This document shows positions 25,051 to 34,978 of a DNA stretch of 64,000 bases, piece by piece. How positions within the stretch are numbered: the first letter of the stretch is position 1; each line of letters begins with the position of its first letter. The stretch lies in NCBI RefSeq assembly GCF_000444875.1, contig NC_021985.1, positions 6,716,170-6,780,169 of the forward strand, read 5' to 3'. This stretch comes from Streptomyces collinus Tu 365 (lineage in GTDB: Bacteria; Actinomycetota; Actinomycetes; Streptomycetales; Streptomycetaceae). The notes under the pieces were generated by a model that saw only the letters and a list, made by a program, of their open reading frames with translations, ran no database searches and was not told the origin of the DNA. Both the position numbers and the translations under genes were made by a program.

Positions 25051-26684
25051 CCGCAGCGACCCCGCACGCCCCGTCGGCCCCGTTGCCGTCGTACACGCAC
25101 GGTACGGGCGGCACCGCCCTGCTCGGCGACACCATCGGCGCCGATCTCGGCCGGGCCGTGGCCGCCTGGCCCGGCCGCGAGGCCCTGGTGGAGGTCGCCA
25201 CCGGCCGGCGCTGGACGTACGCGGAGTTCGCCGCCGACGTCGACCGGCTGGCCCGCGCCCTGCTCGCGAGCGGGATCGCCAAGGGCGACCGGGTGGGCAT
25301 CTGGGCGGTCAACTGCGCCGAGTGGGTGCTCGTGCAGTACGCCACCGCGCGGGTGGGCGCCATCATGGTCAACATCAACCCGGCGTACCGCACCCACGAG
25401 GTGGAGTTCGTCCTCAACCAGGCCGGGATCTCCCTGCTGTTCGCGACCCTCGGCCACAAGTCCAGCGACTACCGGGCGATGGTCGAGGAGGTCCGCGGGC
25501 GGTGCCCGCGGCTGACGGAGACCGTGTACATCGGGGACCCCGGCTGGGACGCGTTCACCGCGCGCGGCACGGAGGACCGGCGGGACGAACTGAAGGCCCG
25601 CGAGGCGTCGTTGTCCTGCGACGACCCCATCAACATCCAGTACACCTCGGGCACGACCGGCTTCCCCAAGGGCGCCACGCTCTCCCACCACAACATCCTC
25701 AACAACGGCTTCTTCGTTGGTGAGTCGGTCGGCTACACGGAGCAGGACCGGATCTGCATCCCGGTGCCCTTCTACCACTGCTTCGGCATGGTCATGGGGA
25801 ACCTGGCCGCCACCTCGCACGGCGCCTGCATGGTGATCCCGGCGCCGTCCTTCGAGCCGAGGGCGACCCTGGAGGCGGTCCAGCGGGAGCGGTGCACCTC
25901 CCTGTACGGCGTCCCCACCATGTTCATCGCGGAGCTGAACCTCCCCGGCTTCGACGGCTACGACCTCTCCTCGCTGCGCACCGGGATCATGGCCGGTTCG
26001 CCCTGCCCGGTGGAGGTGATGAAGCGGGTCGTCGCCGAGATGCACATGGAGGAGGTCTCCATCTGCTACGGCATGACGGAGACGTCCCCGGTCTCGCTGC
26101 AGACCCGCAGGGACGACGACCTGGAGCACCGCACCGCCACGGTCGGCCGGGTGCTGCCGCACCTGGAGGTCAAGGTCGTCGACCCGGCCACCGGGGTCAC
26201 GCAGCCGCGCGGCACGGCGGGGGAGCTGTGCACCCGCGGCTACAGCGTGATGCTCGGCTACTGGAACGAGCCGGAGAAGACCGCCGAGGCCGTGGACGCG
26301 GGCCGCTGGATGCACACCGGCGACCTCGCCGTGATGCGCGACGACGGGTACGTGGAGATCGTCGGCCGGATCAAGGACATGATCATCCGGGGTGGAGAGA
26401 ACATCTACCCGCGCGAGATCGAGGAGTTCCTCTACGCCCACCCCAAGATCCGGGACGTGCAGGTCGTCGGGGTGCCGCACGAGACGTACGGCGAGGAGGT
26501 CCTCGCCTGTGTGATCCCGCGCGACGGGGCCGAGCCGCTGACCCTGGAGGAGCTGCGCGCCTTCTGCGAGGGCAGACTCGCGCACTACAAGATCCCCAGC
26601 GCCCTGCGGCTCCTCGACGCCTTCCCGATGACGGTGTCCGGGAAGGTGCGCAAGATCGAGCTGCGGGAGGCGTACGGCTCCTGA
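25047..26684 (+). CDS. Fatty acyl-CoA synthetase (AMP-forming)
   Basis: The GTG start overlaps the previous stop. The 545-residue product has YTSGTTGFPKGATLSHHN, PFYHCFGMVMGNL, YGMTETSP, MHTGDLAVMRDDGYVEIVGR, IKDMIIRGGENIYPREIEE and a terminal FPMTVSGKVRKIEL. The GGENIYPREIEEFL linker and MTVSGKVRK end place it among medium/long-chain fatty acid CoA ligases. It activates fatty acids for beta-oxidation or lipid synthesis in the cytosol. Sequence and chain-length class differ from its operon partner, so the pair may cover different acids. Confidence 0.93.
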   Translation: MTAATPHAPSAPLPSYTHGTGGTALLGDTIGADLGRAVAAWPGREALVEVATGRRWTYAEFAADVDRLARALLASGIAKGDRVGIWAVNCAEWVLVQYATARVGAIMVNINPAYRTHEVEFVLNQAGISLLFATLGHKSSDYRAMVEEVRGRCPRLTETVYIGDPGWDAFTARGTEDRRDELKAREASLSCDDPINIQYTSGTTGFPKGATLSHHNILNNGFFVGESVGYTEQDRICIPVPFYHCFGMVMGNLAATSHGACMVIPAPSFEPRATLEAVQRERCTSLYGVPTMFIAELNLPGFDGYDLSSLRTGIMAGSPCPVEVMKRVVAEMHMEEVSICYGMTETSPVSLQTRRDDDLEHRTATVGRVLPHLEVKVVDPATGVTQPRGTAGELCTRGYSVMLGYWNEPEKTAEAVDAGRWMHTGDLAVMRDDGYVEIVGRIKDMIIRGGENIYPREIEEFLYAHPKIRDVQVVGVPHETYGEEVLACVIPRDGAEPLTLEELRAFCEGRLAHYKIPSALRLLDAFPMTVSGKVRKIELREAYGS

Positions 26685-26691
26685 GGCCCGC

Positions 26692-27591
26692 TCAGGCCGC
26701 GCCCGCCTCGGCCAGGGCGCGGCCCGGGCCGTTCACCGGCGTGGGGATGCCGGTGAGGCCGAGGACGAACAAGGGGACGCCCAGCGTGTCGGCACACGCG
26801 CGGGCGTCCTCGTCGTATCCGGCGAGCGAGAAGTAGGCGCAGCCCGCCGACTCCGTCATGGCCGTCAGCCACAGGCACTCCACGTCCCGCGGGGCGGCGG
26901 GGCGCAGCGCCGGGTCCACCTGGGCGACGAGGCCGTGCGCGGCCAGCCCGACGCCGGACGGGGGCCGCTGGTCGGCGCGCCGTATGCCCCGGTAGCCGAG
27001 CCAGCGCAGGTAGAGCGCCGTGGCCGTGACGGCGTCACGGGCGGTACGGATGGTGACCGGCCGGAAGGGACCCCGGCGCGCGGGGGCGGGGGCGGCCGCG
27101 GGAGGCGAAGCCGGAGGGGCAGCCGGAGTCGGGGGGAGAGCTGGGGTCGGAGGGTGAGCGGGAGCCGGAGGGAGCGCCGGCGCAGGCGGGGGTGTCGGGG
27201 CCGGAGGTCGAGCAAGGGCCGGAGGGGGAGCGGGGGCCGGGGCCAGGGGGTGAGCCGGCTCGGGAGCGGGATCGGGAGACGGGGTCGGAGCGGGAGCGGT
27301 GGGGCCGGGGCTCGGGAGGGCCGCCGGGGGCGCGTCGCTCAGGGCGAGGCGCAGGACCGTGCCGCACGGGCAGCCCAGTTCGGGGTGCGGCCACTGGTTG
27401 CCGCGACCGCAGGCGGCGCAGCGCACCGTGACCCACTCCTCGTCCCAGGCGCGGTGCGCCAGGACGGCCGGCCCGGCGGCGCCGTCCAGCCGCACGGCGG
27501 TCGGCGCGCCGCAGGCGCACGGATAGGACGGCGCGGTGCAGACGTGCGCGCGCCGGCAGACCGGACAGCGCACCGGCACGCTCTCGGGCAT
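26692..27591 (-). CDS. Zinc-ribbon protein with Pro-rich linker and nuclease-like C-terminal domain
   Basis: ATG at 27591 follows GGAGGGG; longer frames are less likely. Of 299 residues, the first ~85 carry CPVC, CACG, CAAC and CPCG pairs that can form zinc ribbons. A very Pro/Ala-rich linker (~90 residues) follows. The C-terminal ~115 residues (DAVTATALYLRWLGYRGIRR, then GVGLAAHGLVAQVDP and AGYDEDARACADTLGVPLFV) have the look of a restriction-endonuclease-like (Mrr-type) fold, but an unambiguous catalytic D-ExK triad is not clear to me. Function unknown. It diverges from gcl, whose promoter region lies just upstream. Confidence 0.75.
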   Translation of the reverse strand: MPESVPVRCPVCRRAHVCTAPSYPCACGAPTAVRLDGAAGPAVLAHRAWDEEWVTVRCAACGRGNQWPHPELGCPCGTVLRLALSDAPPAALPSPGPTAPAPTPSPDPAPEPAHPLAPAPAPPPALARPPAPTPPPAPALPPAPAHPPTPALPPTPAAPPASPPAAAPAPARRGPFRPVTIRTARDAVTATALYLRWLGYRGIRRADQRPPSGVGLAAHGLVAQVDPALRPAAPRDVECLWLTAMTESAGCAYFSLAGYDEDARACADTLGVPLFVLGLTGIPTPVNGPGRALAEAGAA

Positions 27592-27682
27592 GGCCCCTCC
27601 CGGACGTCGCGTGGGGACGGCGGTCCCCATCGTCCTCCTGCCGCCCGCCTCCTGTCCGCCGCTTGCACGGTCCGGCCGGCTC

Positions 27683-27711
27683 TTGACGGCGTTCATCGAC
27701 GCCCCTAGATT
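27683..27711 (+). promoter_or_regulatory. gcl promoter
   Basis: TTGACG (27683-27688), a 17-bp spacer and TAGATT (27706-27711) form a good housekeeping-type promoter. Transcription would start near 27718, inside the first operator site, leaving a ~90-base leader before gcl. Confidence 0.65.
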
Positions 27712-27713
27712 GC

Positions 27714-27749
27714 TTCCAGATCGTAGAAGTAAATTTCCACAATGCGGAA
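27714..27749. promoter_or_regulatory. Paired IclR/AllR-type operators at gcl
   Basis: Two 15-bp inverted repeats, TTCCAGATCGTAGAA (27714-27728) and TTCCACAATGCGGAA (27735-27749), are spaced 21 bp start to start. They lie immediately downstream of the -10 box, where a bound repressor would block initiation. The same 21-bp pairing recurs at the hyi, malate synthase and allantoinase promoters. Confidence 0.7.
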
Positions 27750-27809
27750 GTTACTCACCGCGGGGCGCGCCGGGAGTACGCATCCGAGAAGCCGAAGCAG
27801 GAGTACTCG

Positions 27810-29597
<1,788 letters not shown>

Positions 29598-29617
29598 CCC
29601 GGCCCGGCCGGCACGGA

Positions 29618-29660
29618 CGAGGGGCGGCCCTTCCCGAGGGGGGAGGGGCCGCCCCTTCCT
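29618..29660 (+). terminator. gcl terminator
   Basis: AGGGGCGGCCC (29620-29630) pairs with GGGCCGCCCCT (29646-29656), with TTCCC/GGGAG closing most of the loop. It lies just after the gcl stop. Confidence 0.75.
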
Positions 29661-29694
29661 CGTGCGCCCTGCCCGTGCGGGCGGGGGTGCGCTC

Positions 29695-30267
29695 TCACAC
29701 CGTCCCGCAGGTGAAGCCGCCCCCGCCGCCCCCGCGGTCCCACGAGCCGCGCAGCTCGCGCTCCGTCGTCCCGCCGCGGCCGGTCAGGCCCGCCTCGCGG
29801 GCGAAGCGGGGCGCGAGCAGGGTCAGCGCCCGGTCGCCGTGCAGGGCCACCAGCAGCACCCGGTCCCCGGCGGAGAGGCCGTCCGGGGCGGCGGGCAGCG
29901 GATGCCGGGCGCGCAGGTCCCGCAGGGCCCGCCGTCCGGCGCGGGTGCGGCCGGGCGGGAAGCTCCGCAGCAGCCCCGCCCCGGCGAGGTCCCCGCGCAG
30001 AGTGCCGAGCGCCTCGCGCACCGGGCGCCGCTCCAGCAACTGGCGCAGACCCGCCGGGCGGTAGAGGCTCGCGTGCACCGCCTTCGTGAGGGCGGGCAGC
30101 GGTGCCCCGGACGTCCGTCCCGAGGTGCGCATGGTGCCGGGCCGCCCCGCCCGTACGGTGCCGCGCAGATGCAGGTCCAGCACGGCCGCCACCACCGCCG
30201 CCCGGGGCCCGCCGCGCAGCAGGGCCAGCGCGTGCGGCTCGGCCGGGACCCTCGTCGTACCACCCAT
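29695..30267 (-). CDS. Conserved protein with glycine-rich C-terminus (TIGR04222-like)
   Basis: ATG at 30267 is preceded by GGGGGT and gives 190 residues. The protein opens with EPHALALLRGGPRAAVVAAV and VLDLHLRGTV, continues with helical Arg/Leu-rich sequence and ends in a poly-glycine stretch followed by FTCGTV. The glycine-rich Cys end and the LRGGPRAAVVAAVLDL segment recall the TIGR04222 family of actinobacterial proteins, which usually also has membrane segments; none is seen here. Function unknown. It is convergent with gcl. Confidence 0.65.
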   Translation of the reverse strand: MGGTTRVPAEPHALALLRGGPRAAVVAAVLDLHLRGTVRAGRPGTMRTSGRTSGAPLPALTKAVHASLYRPAGLRQLLERRPVREALGTLRGDLAGAGLLRSFPPGRTRAGRRALRDLRARHPLPAAPDGLSAGDRVLLVALHGDRALTLLAPRFAREAGLTGRGGTTERELRGSWDRGGGGGGFTCGTV

Positions 30268-30426
30268 GACACACCCCCGTGCGGGGTCCGCCGCCCCCGT
30301 GCCGGCGGGCCCCGCGTACCCGTGATGTGCCCACGGCGGGGGGCGGTCCACGCCTGTCCGGCCGTGTTCAGAGCTCCATTTGAGGATGCCGTAGGCCGGG
30401 TACGGCCGCTGCCGTACCCGGCCTGG

Positions 30427-30660
30427 TCACTCCTCGTGCTCCGACAGCCCGGGCCAGTCGTCCGGTCCGCCGCCCTGCCACTCGATGAGGTCGCTCTCCT
30501 CGACCTCGATCCGGTCCAGGTCGGCCAGGCGCAGGATCTCCACGACGTCGTCCAGGTGGGAGGCGAGTCCCAGGGTCACGTCCCCCTCGGTGACCCGCCG
30601 GGAGCCGTCGAGGGCCGGGGAGTGGACCACGATGTGCGGGTGGTGCGTCGGATGTCCCAT
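30427..30660 (-). CDS. Small acidic hypothetical protein
   Basis: A 77-residue product from ATG at 30660 starting MGHPTHHPHIVVHSPALDG, with a very acidic second half ending WPGLSEHEE. Third codon positions are G/C biased as in genuine genes. No family recognised; no signal or membrane segment. Confidence 0.6.
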   Translation of the reverse strand: MGHPTHHPHIVVHSPALDGSRRVTEGDVTLGLASHLDDVVEILRLADLDRIEVEESDLIEWQGGGPDDWPGLSEHEE

Positions 30661-31059
30661 GGGTTCAGCCTGCTGCGGTTGCGGCGGTCCCGCACGCCGG
30701 GGCCGGGACGGCACGAGAGCGCCCCCGCGTTCGGGGGCGCTCTCGTGGTGGGGTGGTGTGATGGCCGTCCGACGGCGCGAGGCTGGGCGCGACAGGTCGT
30801 TCGCGCCGCCGGACGGAGCCGGGAGGGACCTCTGCCGAGGTCGTGGCTGGGGACCGCGGCGGATGCGACGGAGCCGGGGACCCTCCCCTCTGGTCGAGAA
30901 GGGGACTCGGTTCCTTCACCACCGCACTGGCTCGCACACCGCCGCGGTCCTCGCCCTGCCCGCTGTGCCGGCGATCACCCCTCATCCGGATCGCTCGGCG
31001 GCGGGTCGTTCGCGTCCGGGGCCGGACCTCCCCGTCGGGTCCCGGACGCGGTCCGCGGG
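30661..31059. other. Intergenic region with a perfect 15-bp hairpin
   Basis: A perfect stem-loop lies at 30712-30747 (CACGAGAGCGCCCCC paired with 30733-30747, 6-base loop), downstream of the catalase gene and upstream of the small acidic gene. It may end the catalase transcript. The rest (30750-31059) shows no coding pattern and only weak short repeats. Confidence 0.6.
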
Positions 31060-32517
31060 TCAGTCCTCGCGCAGGGCGCGGACCGCCTCCTCCACGCGCC
31101 GGCCGTACTCCGGGTCGGCGGCGTGGAAGTGGGCCAGGTTCTTCTCGATCACGTCGTCGCGGGAGACCTGCGAGAGGCCGCCGGCGATGTTCGCGACCAG
31201 GCGCTGCCGCTCCTCCTCGGACATCAGGCGGTACAGGTCGCCCGCCTGGACGAAGGGGTCGTCCTTGGTGTGCAGCGGGGCCTCGTGGGTGCCGGTGTGG
31301 CCCGTCACCGCCAGCGGGGCGGACAGCGGGCGGCCGGTCTCCACCGGGCCGTCGTAGGAGTTCGGCTCGTAGTTCTTCGCGTACCGGCCCTGGGAGTTGA
31401 CCGCCATCAGGCCGTCGCGGCCGTAGTTCTGCGCGGTCGTCGCCTTCGGCGCGTTGACCGCCAGCAGGGTGTGGTTGACGCCGAGGCGGTAGCGGTGGGC
31501 GTCCGCGTAGGCGAACAGGCGGCCCTGGAGCATCTTGTCCGGGGACGGGCCGATGCCGGGGACGAAGTTGTTCGGGGCGAACGCGGCCTGCTCGACCTCG
31601 GCGAACACGTTGTCCGGGTTGCGGTCGAGCACCAGCCGGCCGACCCGCTGCAGCGGGTAGTCCCGGTGCGACCACACCTTCGTCAGGTCGAACGGGTTGA
31701 AGCGGTAGTCCGCGGCCTCGGCCGCCGGCATGAGCTGCACGTACAGCGTCCAGGACGGGTGTATACCGCGCTCGATGGCCTGCAGCAGGTCCGTCTGGTG
31801 GGAGTTGGGGTCCCGGCCCACGAGCTCGGCGGCCTGCTCGCTGCTCAGGGAGCGGATGCCCTGGTTCGTCTTGAAGTGGTACTTGACGAAGAAGGCCTCG
31901 CCCTCGGCGTTCGTCCACTGGTAGGTGTGCGAGCCGTAGCCGTTCATGTGGCGGTACGACGCCGGGATGCCGCGGTCGCCCATCAGCCAGGTGACCTGGT
32001 GCGTGGCCTCGGGGGAGTGGGCCCAGAAGTCCCAGACGTTGTCCGGCTCCTGGCGGCCGGTGAACGGGTCGCGCTTCTGCGAGTGGATGAAGTCGGGGAA
32101 CTTGATCGGGTCCTTGATGAAGAACACCGGGGTGTTGTTGCCGACGAGGTCGTAGTTGCCCTCCTCGGTGTAGAACTTCACCGCGAAGCCGCGCGGGTCG
32201 CGGACCGCGTCAGCGCCGCCGAGGGAGTCGGCGACCGTGGAGAAGCGCAGGAAGACCTCGGTGCGCTTGCCCACCCGGTTCAGGAAGTCGGCGTGGGTGA
32301 AGCCGGTGACGTCGTCCGTCACCTCGAAGTGGCCGTAGGCGCCGGAGCCGCGGGCGTGCACCACACGCTCCGGGATCCGCTCGCGGTTGAAGCGCGCGAG
32401 CTTCTCCAGCAGGTGCTGGTCCTGAAGCAGGAGCGGACCGCCGACGCCGGCGGAGGCGGAGTTCTGGTTGTCGGCGACCGGGGCGCCGGACTCGGTGGTG
32501 AGCACGCGCTTCGACAT
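31060..32517 (-). CDS. Monofunctional haem catalase
   Basis: The 485-residue product has the catalase signatures: catalytic His in RIPERVVHARGSGAYG, the distal Asn in LVGNNTPVFFIKDP, and the haem-ligand Tyr in RLFAYADAHRYRLG. The length fits small-subunit (clade 3) catalases. It converts hydrogen peroxide to water and oxygen in the cytosol. It lies downstream of hyi-glxR with its own promoter and a TCAACA-type palindrome shared with the urate operon. Since uricase makes one peroxide per urate, a role as its scavenger is likely. Confidence 0.95.
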   Translation of the reverse strand: MSKRVLTTESGAPVADNQNSASAGVGGPLLLQDQHLLEKLARFNRERIPERVVHARGSGAYGHFEVTDDVTGFTHADFLNRVGKRTEVFLRFSTVADSLGGADAVRDPRGFAVKFYTEEGNYDLVGNNTPVFFIKDPIKFPDFIHSQKRDPFTGRQEPDNVWDFWAHSPEATHQVTWLMGDRGIPASYRHMNGYGSHTYQWTNAEGEAFFVKYHFKTNQGIRSLSSEQAAELVGRDPNSHQTDLLQAIERGIHPSWTLYVQLMPAAEAADYRFNPFDLTKVWSHRDYPLQRVGRLVLDRNPDNVFAEVEQAAFAPNNFVPGIGPSPDKMLQGRLFAYADAHRYRLGVNHTLLAVNAPKATTAQNYGRDGLMAVNSQGRYAKNYEPNSYDGPVETGRPLSAPLAVTGHTGTHEAPLHTKDDPFVQAGDLYRLMSEEERQRLVANIAGGLSQVSRDDVIEKNLAHFHAADPEYGRRVEEAVRALRED

Positions 32518-32540
32518 CGTGGACCTTCCGTGCGGGTGTC

Positions 32541-32560
32541 AGCGGAAACCTGTTTCCGCT
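32541..32560. promoter_or_regulatory. Perfect inverted repeat in the catalase leader
   Basis: AGCGGAAA (32541-32548), CCTG, TTTCCGCT (32553-32560): an 8-bp perfect inverted repeat between the -10 box and the catalase start. It could be an operator or an RNA hairpin; it differs from the other two palindrome types. Confidence 0.5.
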
Positions 32561-32566
32561 TCGTGG

Positions 32567-32596
32567 AGCCTAGAAGTGGGGCGATCCGGGCGTCAA
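32567..32596 (-). promoter_or_regulatory. Catalase promoter
   Basis: On the minus strand TTGACG (plus 32591-32596), an 18-bp spacer and TAGGCT (plus 32567-32572) precede the gene by ~50 bp. The -35 box overlaps the palindrome at 32593-32607. Confidence 0.6.
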
Positions 32597-32607
32597 CAGT
32601 TTGTTGA
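32593..32607. promoter_or_regulatory. TCAACA-N3-TGTTGA operator at the catalase promoter
   Basis: TCAACAGTTTGTTGA is a perfect palindrome around three bases, overlapping the -35 box. The same arms occur at 35373-35387 upstream of the urate operon. Confidence 0.65.
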
Positions 32608-32713
32608 ACCGAATCCGTGGTTCGCGGGAGGTGATTCCGGGCCGCGGCGCCGCCTGGGCGCGACAGGACAGGTGTCGGCGGCGCCGCGGCCCGGAAGTCT
32701 CGGGGGAGGGGGC

Positions 32714-33607
32714 TCAGACCTGGGCGCCGGACAGGCGCTCCACGGCCCGCAGCAGGGCCGAGTGGTCCAGGCCGCCGTCGCCCTGCGCGCGCAGCGAGGC
32801 CACGAGCTGGGCGACCACGGCGCCGACCGGCAGGGCGGCGCCGACCGTGCGGGCGGCGTCGGTGACGATGCCCATGTCCTTGTGGTGCAGGTCGATGCGG
32901 AAGCCGGGCTTGAAGTCGCGGTCGAGGAAGTTGTCCCTCTTGCGCGACAGCACGGTCGAGCCGGCGAGACCGCCGTTGAGGACGTCCAGCGCGGCCCTCA
33001 GGTCCACGCCCGACTTCTCCAGGAAGACCACGGCCTCGGCGCACGCCTGGATGTTCACGGCCACGATGAGCTGGTTGGCCGCCTTCACGGTCTGGCCGGA
33101 GCCGTGCGGGCCGCACAGCACGATCGTCCTGCCCAGGGCCTCGAAGATCGGCTTCGCCTGGTCGAAGTCGGCCTGCTCGCCGCCGACCATGATCGACAGG
33201 ACGGCCTCGACGGCGCCGGCCTCACCGCCGGACACGGGGGCGTCCAGCACCCGGACGCCCTTGTCCCGGGCGGCCTTCGCGAGGTCGACCGAGGTCTGCG
33301 GGGTGATCGAGGACATGTCGATCAGCAGGGCGCCGGCCCTGGCGTTCTCCAGGATGCCCTCGGGGCCGTAGCAGATGGCCTCGACCTGCGGGGAGGCCGG
33401 GACCATGGTGATGACGACGTCCGCGTCCCGGACGGCCTCGGCGATCGAGCCGGCCGCGGTGCCGCCGGCGGCCGCCAGGCGGTCCAGCTTGTCCTGCTCC
33501 AGGGTGAAGCCGGTGACGGTGTAACCCGCCTTGATCAGGTTCTCCGACATGGGCGAACCCATGATGCCGAGGCCGATCCAGGCGATCGTGGGAAGCGTGC
33601 TGCTCAT
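32714..33607 (-). CDS. glxR: 2-hydroxy-3-oxopropionate (tartronate semialdehyde) reductase
   Basis: The 297-residue product belongs to the beta-hydroxyacid dehydrogenase family: N-terminal Rossmann loop GLGIMGSPM (~12-20), the substrate loop DAPVSGGEAGAVEA and the catalytic lysine region GSGQTVKAANQ. It reduces tartronate semialdehyde, made by Gcl, to D-glycerate. ATG at 33607 is used; the longer open frame runs into the upstream gene in another frame and is not real. It follows hyi by 29 bp on the same strand and is probably transcribed with it. Confidence 0.93.
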   Translation of the reverse strand: MSSTLPTIAWIGLGIMGSPMSENLIKAGYTVTGFTLEQDKLDRLAAAGGTAAGSIAEAVRDADVVITMVPASPQVEAICYGPEGILENARAGALLIDMSSITPQTSVDLAKAARDKGVRVLDAPVSGGEAGAVEAVLSIMVGGEQADFDQAKPIFEALGRTIVLCGPHGSGQTVKAANQLIVAVNIQACAEAVVFLEKSGVDLRAALDVLNGGLAGSTVLSRKRDNFLDRDFKPGFRIDLHHKDMGIVTDAARTVGAALPVGAVVAQLVASLRAQGDGGLDHSALLRAVERLSGAQV

Positions 33608-33636
33608 GATGATGGGGTGCCTTTCGGTACGGGGGG

Positions 33637-34458
33637 TCAGCGGGGCAGCCAGTCGAAGGCCTCGGCGCTCGGGCGCTCGCCCGGCTTGTACTCGAGGCCG
33701 ACCCAGCCGTCGTAGCCCGCCTTCCTGAGCTGGTCGAGGAGGTCCTCCAGGGGCAGCGAACCGGTGCCCGGGGCGCCGCGGCCGGGGTTGTCGGCGATCT
33801 GGACGTGGCCCGTCCGCGCCGCGTACCGCTCGATCACCCGCGGCAGGTCCTCGCCGTTCATGGACAGGTGGTAGAGGTCCATGAGGAACTTCGCGTTGCC
33901 GAGGCCGGTCGCCGCGTTGACCTTGTCGACGACCTCGATCGCGGCCGGCGCCGACACCAGCGGGTAGAGCGGCGACTCGGGCCGGTTCAGCGCCTCGATC
34001 AGCAGGATCGCGCCGATCCGGTCGGCCGCCCGGGCCGCGAGGACCAGGTTCTCCAGGGCGAGCGCGTCCTGCTCGGCCGGGTCCACGCCCTCGACGCGGT
34101 TGCCGTACAGCGCGTTGAGCGCGGTGCAGCCGAGCGACCGGGCGAACTCTGCCGCCACGTCGATGTTGGCGCGGAACCGCTCCGACTCCGCGCCCGGCAC
34201 CGACAGGGCGCCGCGGTCGGGGCCGGGCAACCGCCCGGCGTAGAAGTTCAGCCCCGTGAGCCGGACGCCGGCGTCCTCGATCGCCTTCCTCAGGGCGTCG
34301 AGCTCCGCCTGCTCGGGGGTGGGGGAGTCGACCCAGGGCCACCACAGCTCGACCGCGGTGAAGCCCGCCGCGGCGGCGGCCGCGGGGCGCTCCAGGAGCG
34401 GGAGTTCCGTGAAGAGGATCGACAGGTTGACGTTGAAGCGCTGGTCTGCAAATCCCAC
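33637..34458 (-). CDS. hyi: Hydroxypyruvate isomerase (TIM-barrel family)
   Basis: GTG at 34458 with AGGAAGGGAG upstream gives 273 residues; a GTG at 34488 is possible but has no ribosome site. The sequence NVNLSILFTELPLLERPAAA, FTAVELWWPW, LIEALNRPESPLYPL and VGLEYKPG matches Hyi/OtnI-type barrels, where the two Glu in IEALN and LEYKP hold the metal. It interconverts hydroxypyruvate and tartronate semialdehyde in the glyoxylate-to-glycerate route. It is the first gene of a minus-strand unit with glxR, under a promoter carrying the paired TTCC/GGAA operators. Confidence 0.9.
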   Translation of the reverse strand: MGFADQRFNVNLSILFTELPLLERPAAAAAAGFTAVELWWPWVDSPTPEQAELDALRKAIEDAGVRLTGLNFYAGRLPGPDRGALSVPGAESERFRANIDVAAEFARSLGCTALNALYGNRVEGVDPAEQDALALENLVLAARAADRIGAILLIEALNRPESPLYPLVSAPAAIEVVDKVNAATGLGNAKFLMDLYHLSMNGEDLPRVIERYAARTGHVQIADNPGRGAPGTGSLPLEDLLDQLRKAGYDGWVGLEYKPGERPSAEAFDWLPR

Positions 34459-34508
34459 GGGGGCGGCGCTCCCTTCCTGTAGTTCCACGAGGCGAACCCC
34501 ACTCGGTA

Positions 34509-34544
34509 TTCCATAATGTGGAAGTTCGTTTCTGCTTAACGGAA
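34509..34544. promoter_or_regulatory. Paired IclR/AllR-type operators at hyi
   Basis: TTCCATAATGTGGAA (34509-34523) and TTCTGCTTAACGGAA (34530-34544) are 21 bp apart start to start. The second touches the -10 box of the hyi promoter, the first lies 21 bp downstream in transcription direction, the same arrangement as at gcl and allantoinase. Confidence 0.7.
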
Positions 34545-34573
34545 GACTGCCTGTGCGGGGCGAGGGCTGTCAA
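34544..34573 (-). promoter_or_regulatory. hyi-glxR promoter
   Basis: On the minus strand a perfect TTGACA (plus 34568-34573) is followed after 18 bp by CAGTCT (plus 34544-34549). The start point would fall inside the operator pair. Confidence 0.55.
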
Positions 34574-34717
34574 GAGCGCCCGGGAAAAAGTGCCGGTGAG
34601 CGGACCGGAAGGGCCCGCACGGGTGTCCGTTAAGGTCTTTCCGAACGGCCCGGGCGGTCCGGTCCGGGCGCGGACCCGGCGCTACGCACGGGCCGCAGCA
34701 AGAGCCTTGGGGGCGCA

Positions 34718-34978
34718 GTGCGACTGAAAGTGGAGTTCACGACGGAGCCCTTCGACCTCGACGAGGCGCCCGCGCACGCGGTGGTCGCCCGCGAGGTCAT
34801 CGAGGCGGCCCAGCTCGACGCGGTGGACGTCGGCCCGTTCGGCAACACGGTGGAGGGCGCCGCCGACGCCGTGCTCGGGGCCGTGGACGCCCTGCTGCGC
34901 CGCAGCCTCGCGGCCGGCGCGACCCGGGTCTCGCTCCAGGTCAACGTCGTCGGCGCGGCCGGGGAGGACGAGAAGTGA
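34718..34978 (+). CDS. Small MTH1187/YkoF-like thiamine-binding-type protein
   Basis: The 86-residue product from GTG at 34718 (LKVEFTTEPFDL, VDVGPFGNTVEGAADAVL, ATRVSLQVNVVG) resembles the ferredoxin-like MTH1187/YkoF family, some members of which bind thiamine. Its stop overlaps the start of a helix-turn-helix protein (GTGA), so the pair is coupled and may form a ligand-sensing unit. It is divergent from hyi across the AllR-type operators. The family call is moderate; ligand binding is inferred. Gcl in this region needs thiamine diphosphate, which gives the idea some appeal. Confidence 0.65.
   Translation: MRLKVEFTTEPFDLDEAPAHAVVAREVIEAAQLDAVDVGPFGNTVEGAADAVLGAVDALLRRSLAAGATRVSLQVNVVGAAGEDEK

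Noticed and set aside
32714..34573. An apparent 619-residue protein joining hyi and glxR
   Set aside because: The first part is hyi read in a wrong frame; glxR begins at its own ATG at 33607.
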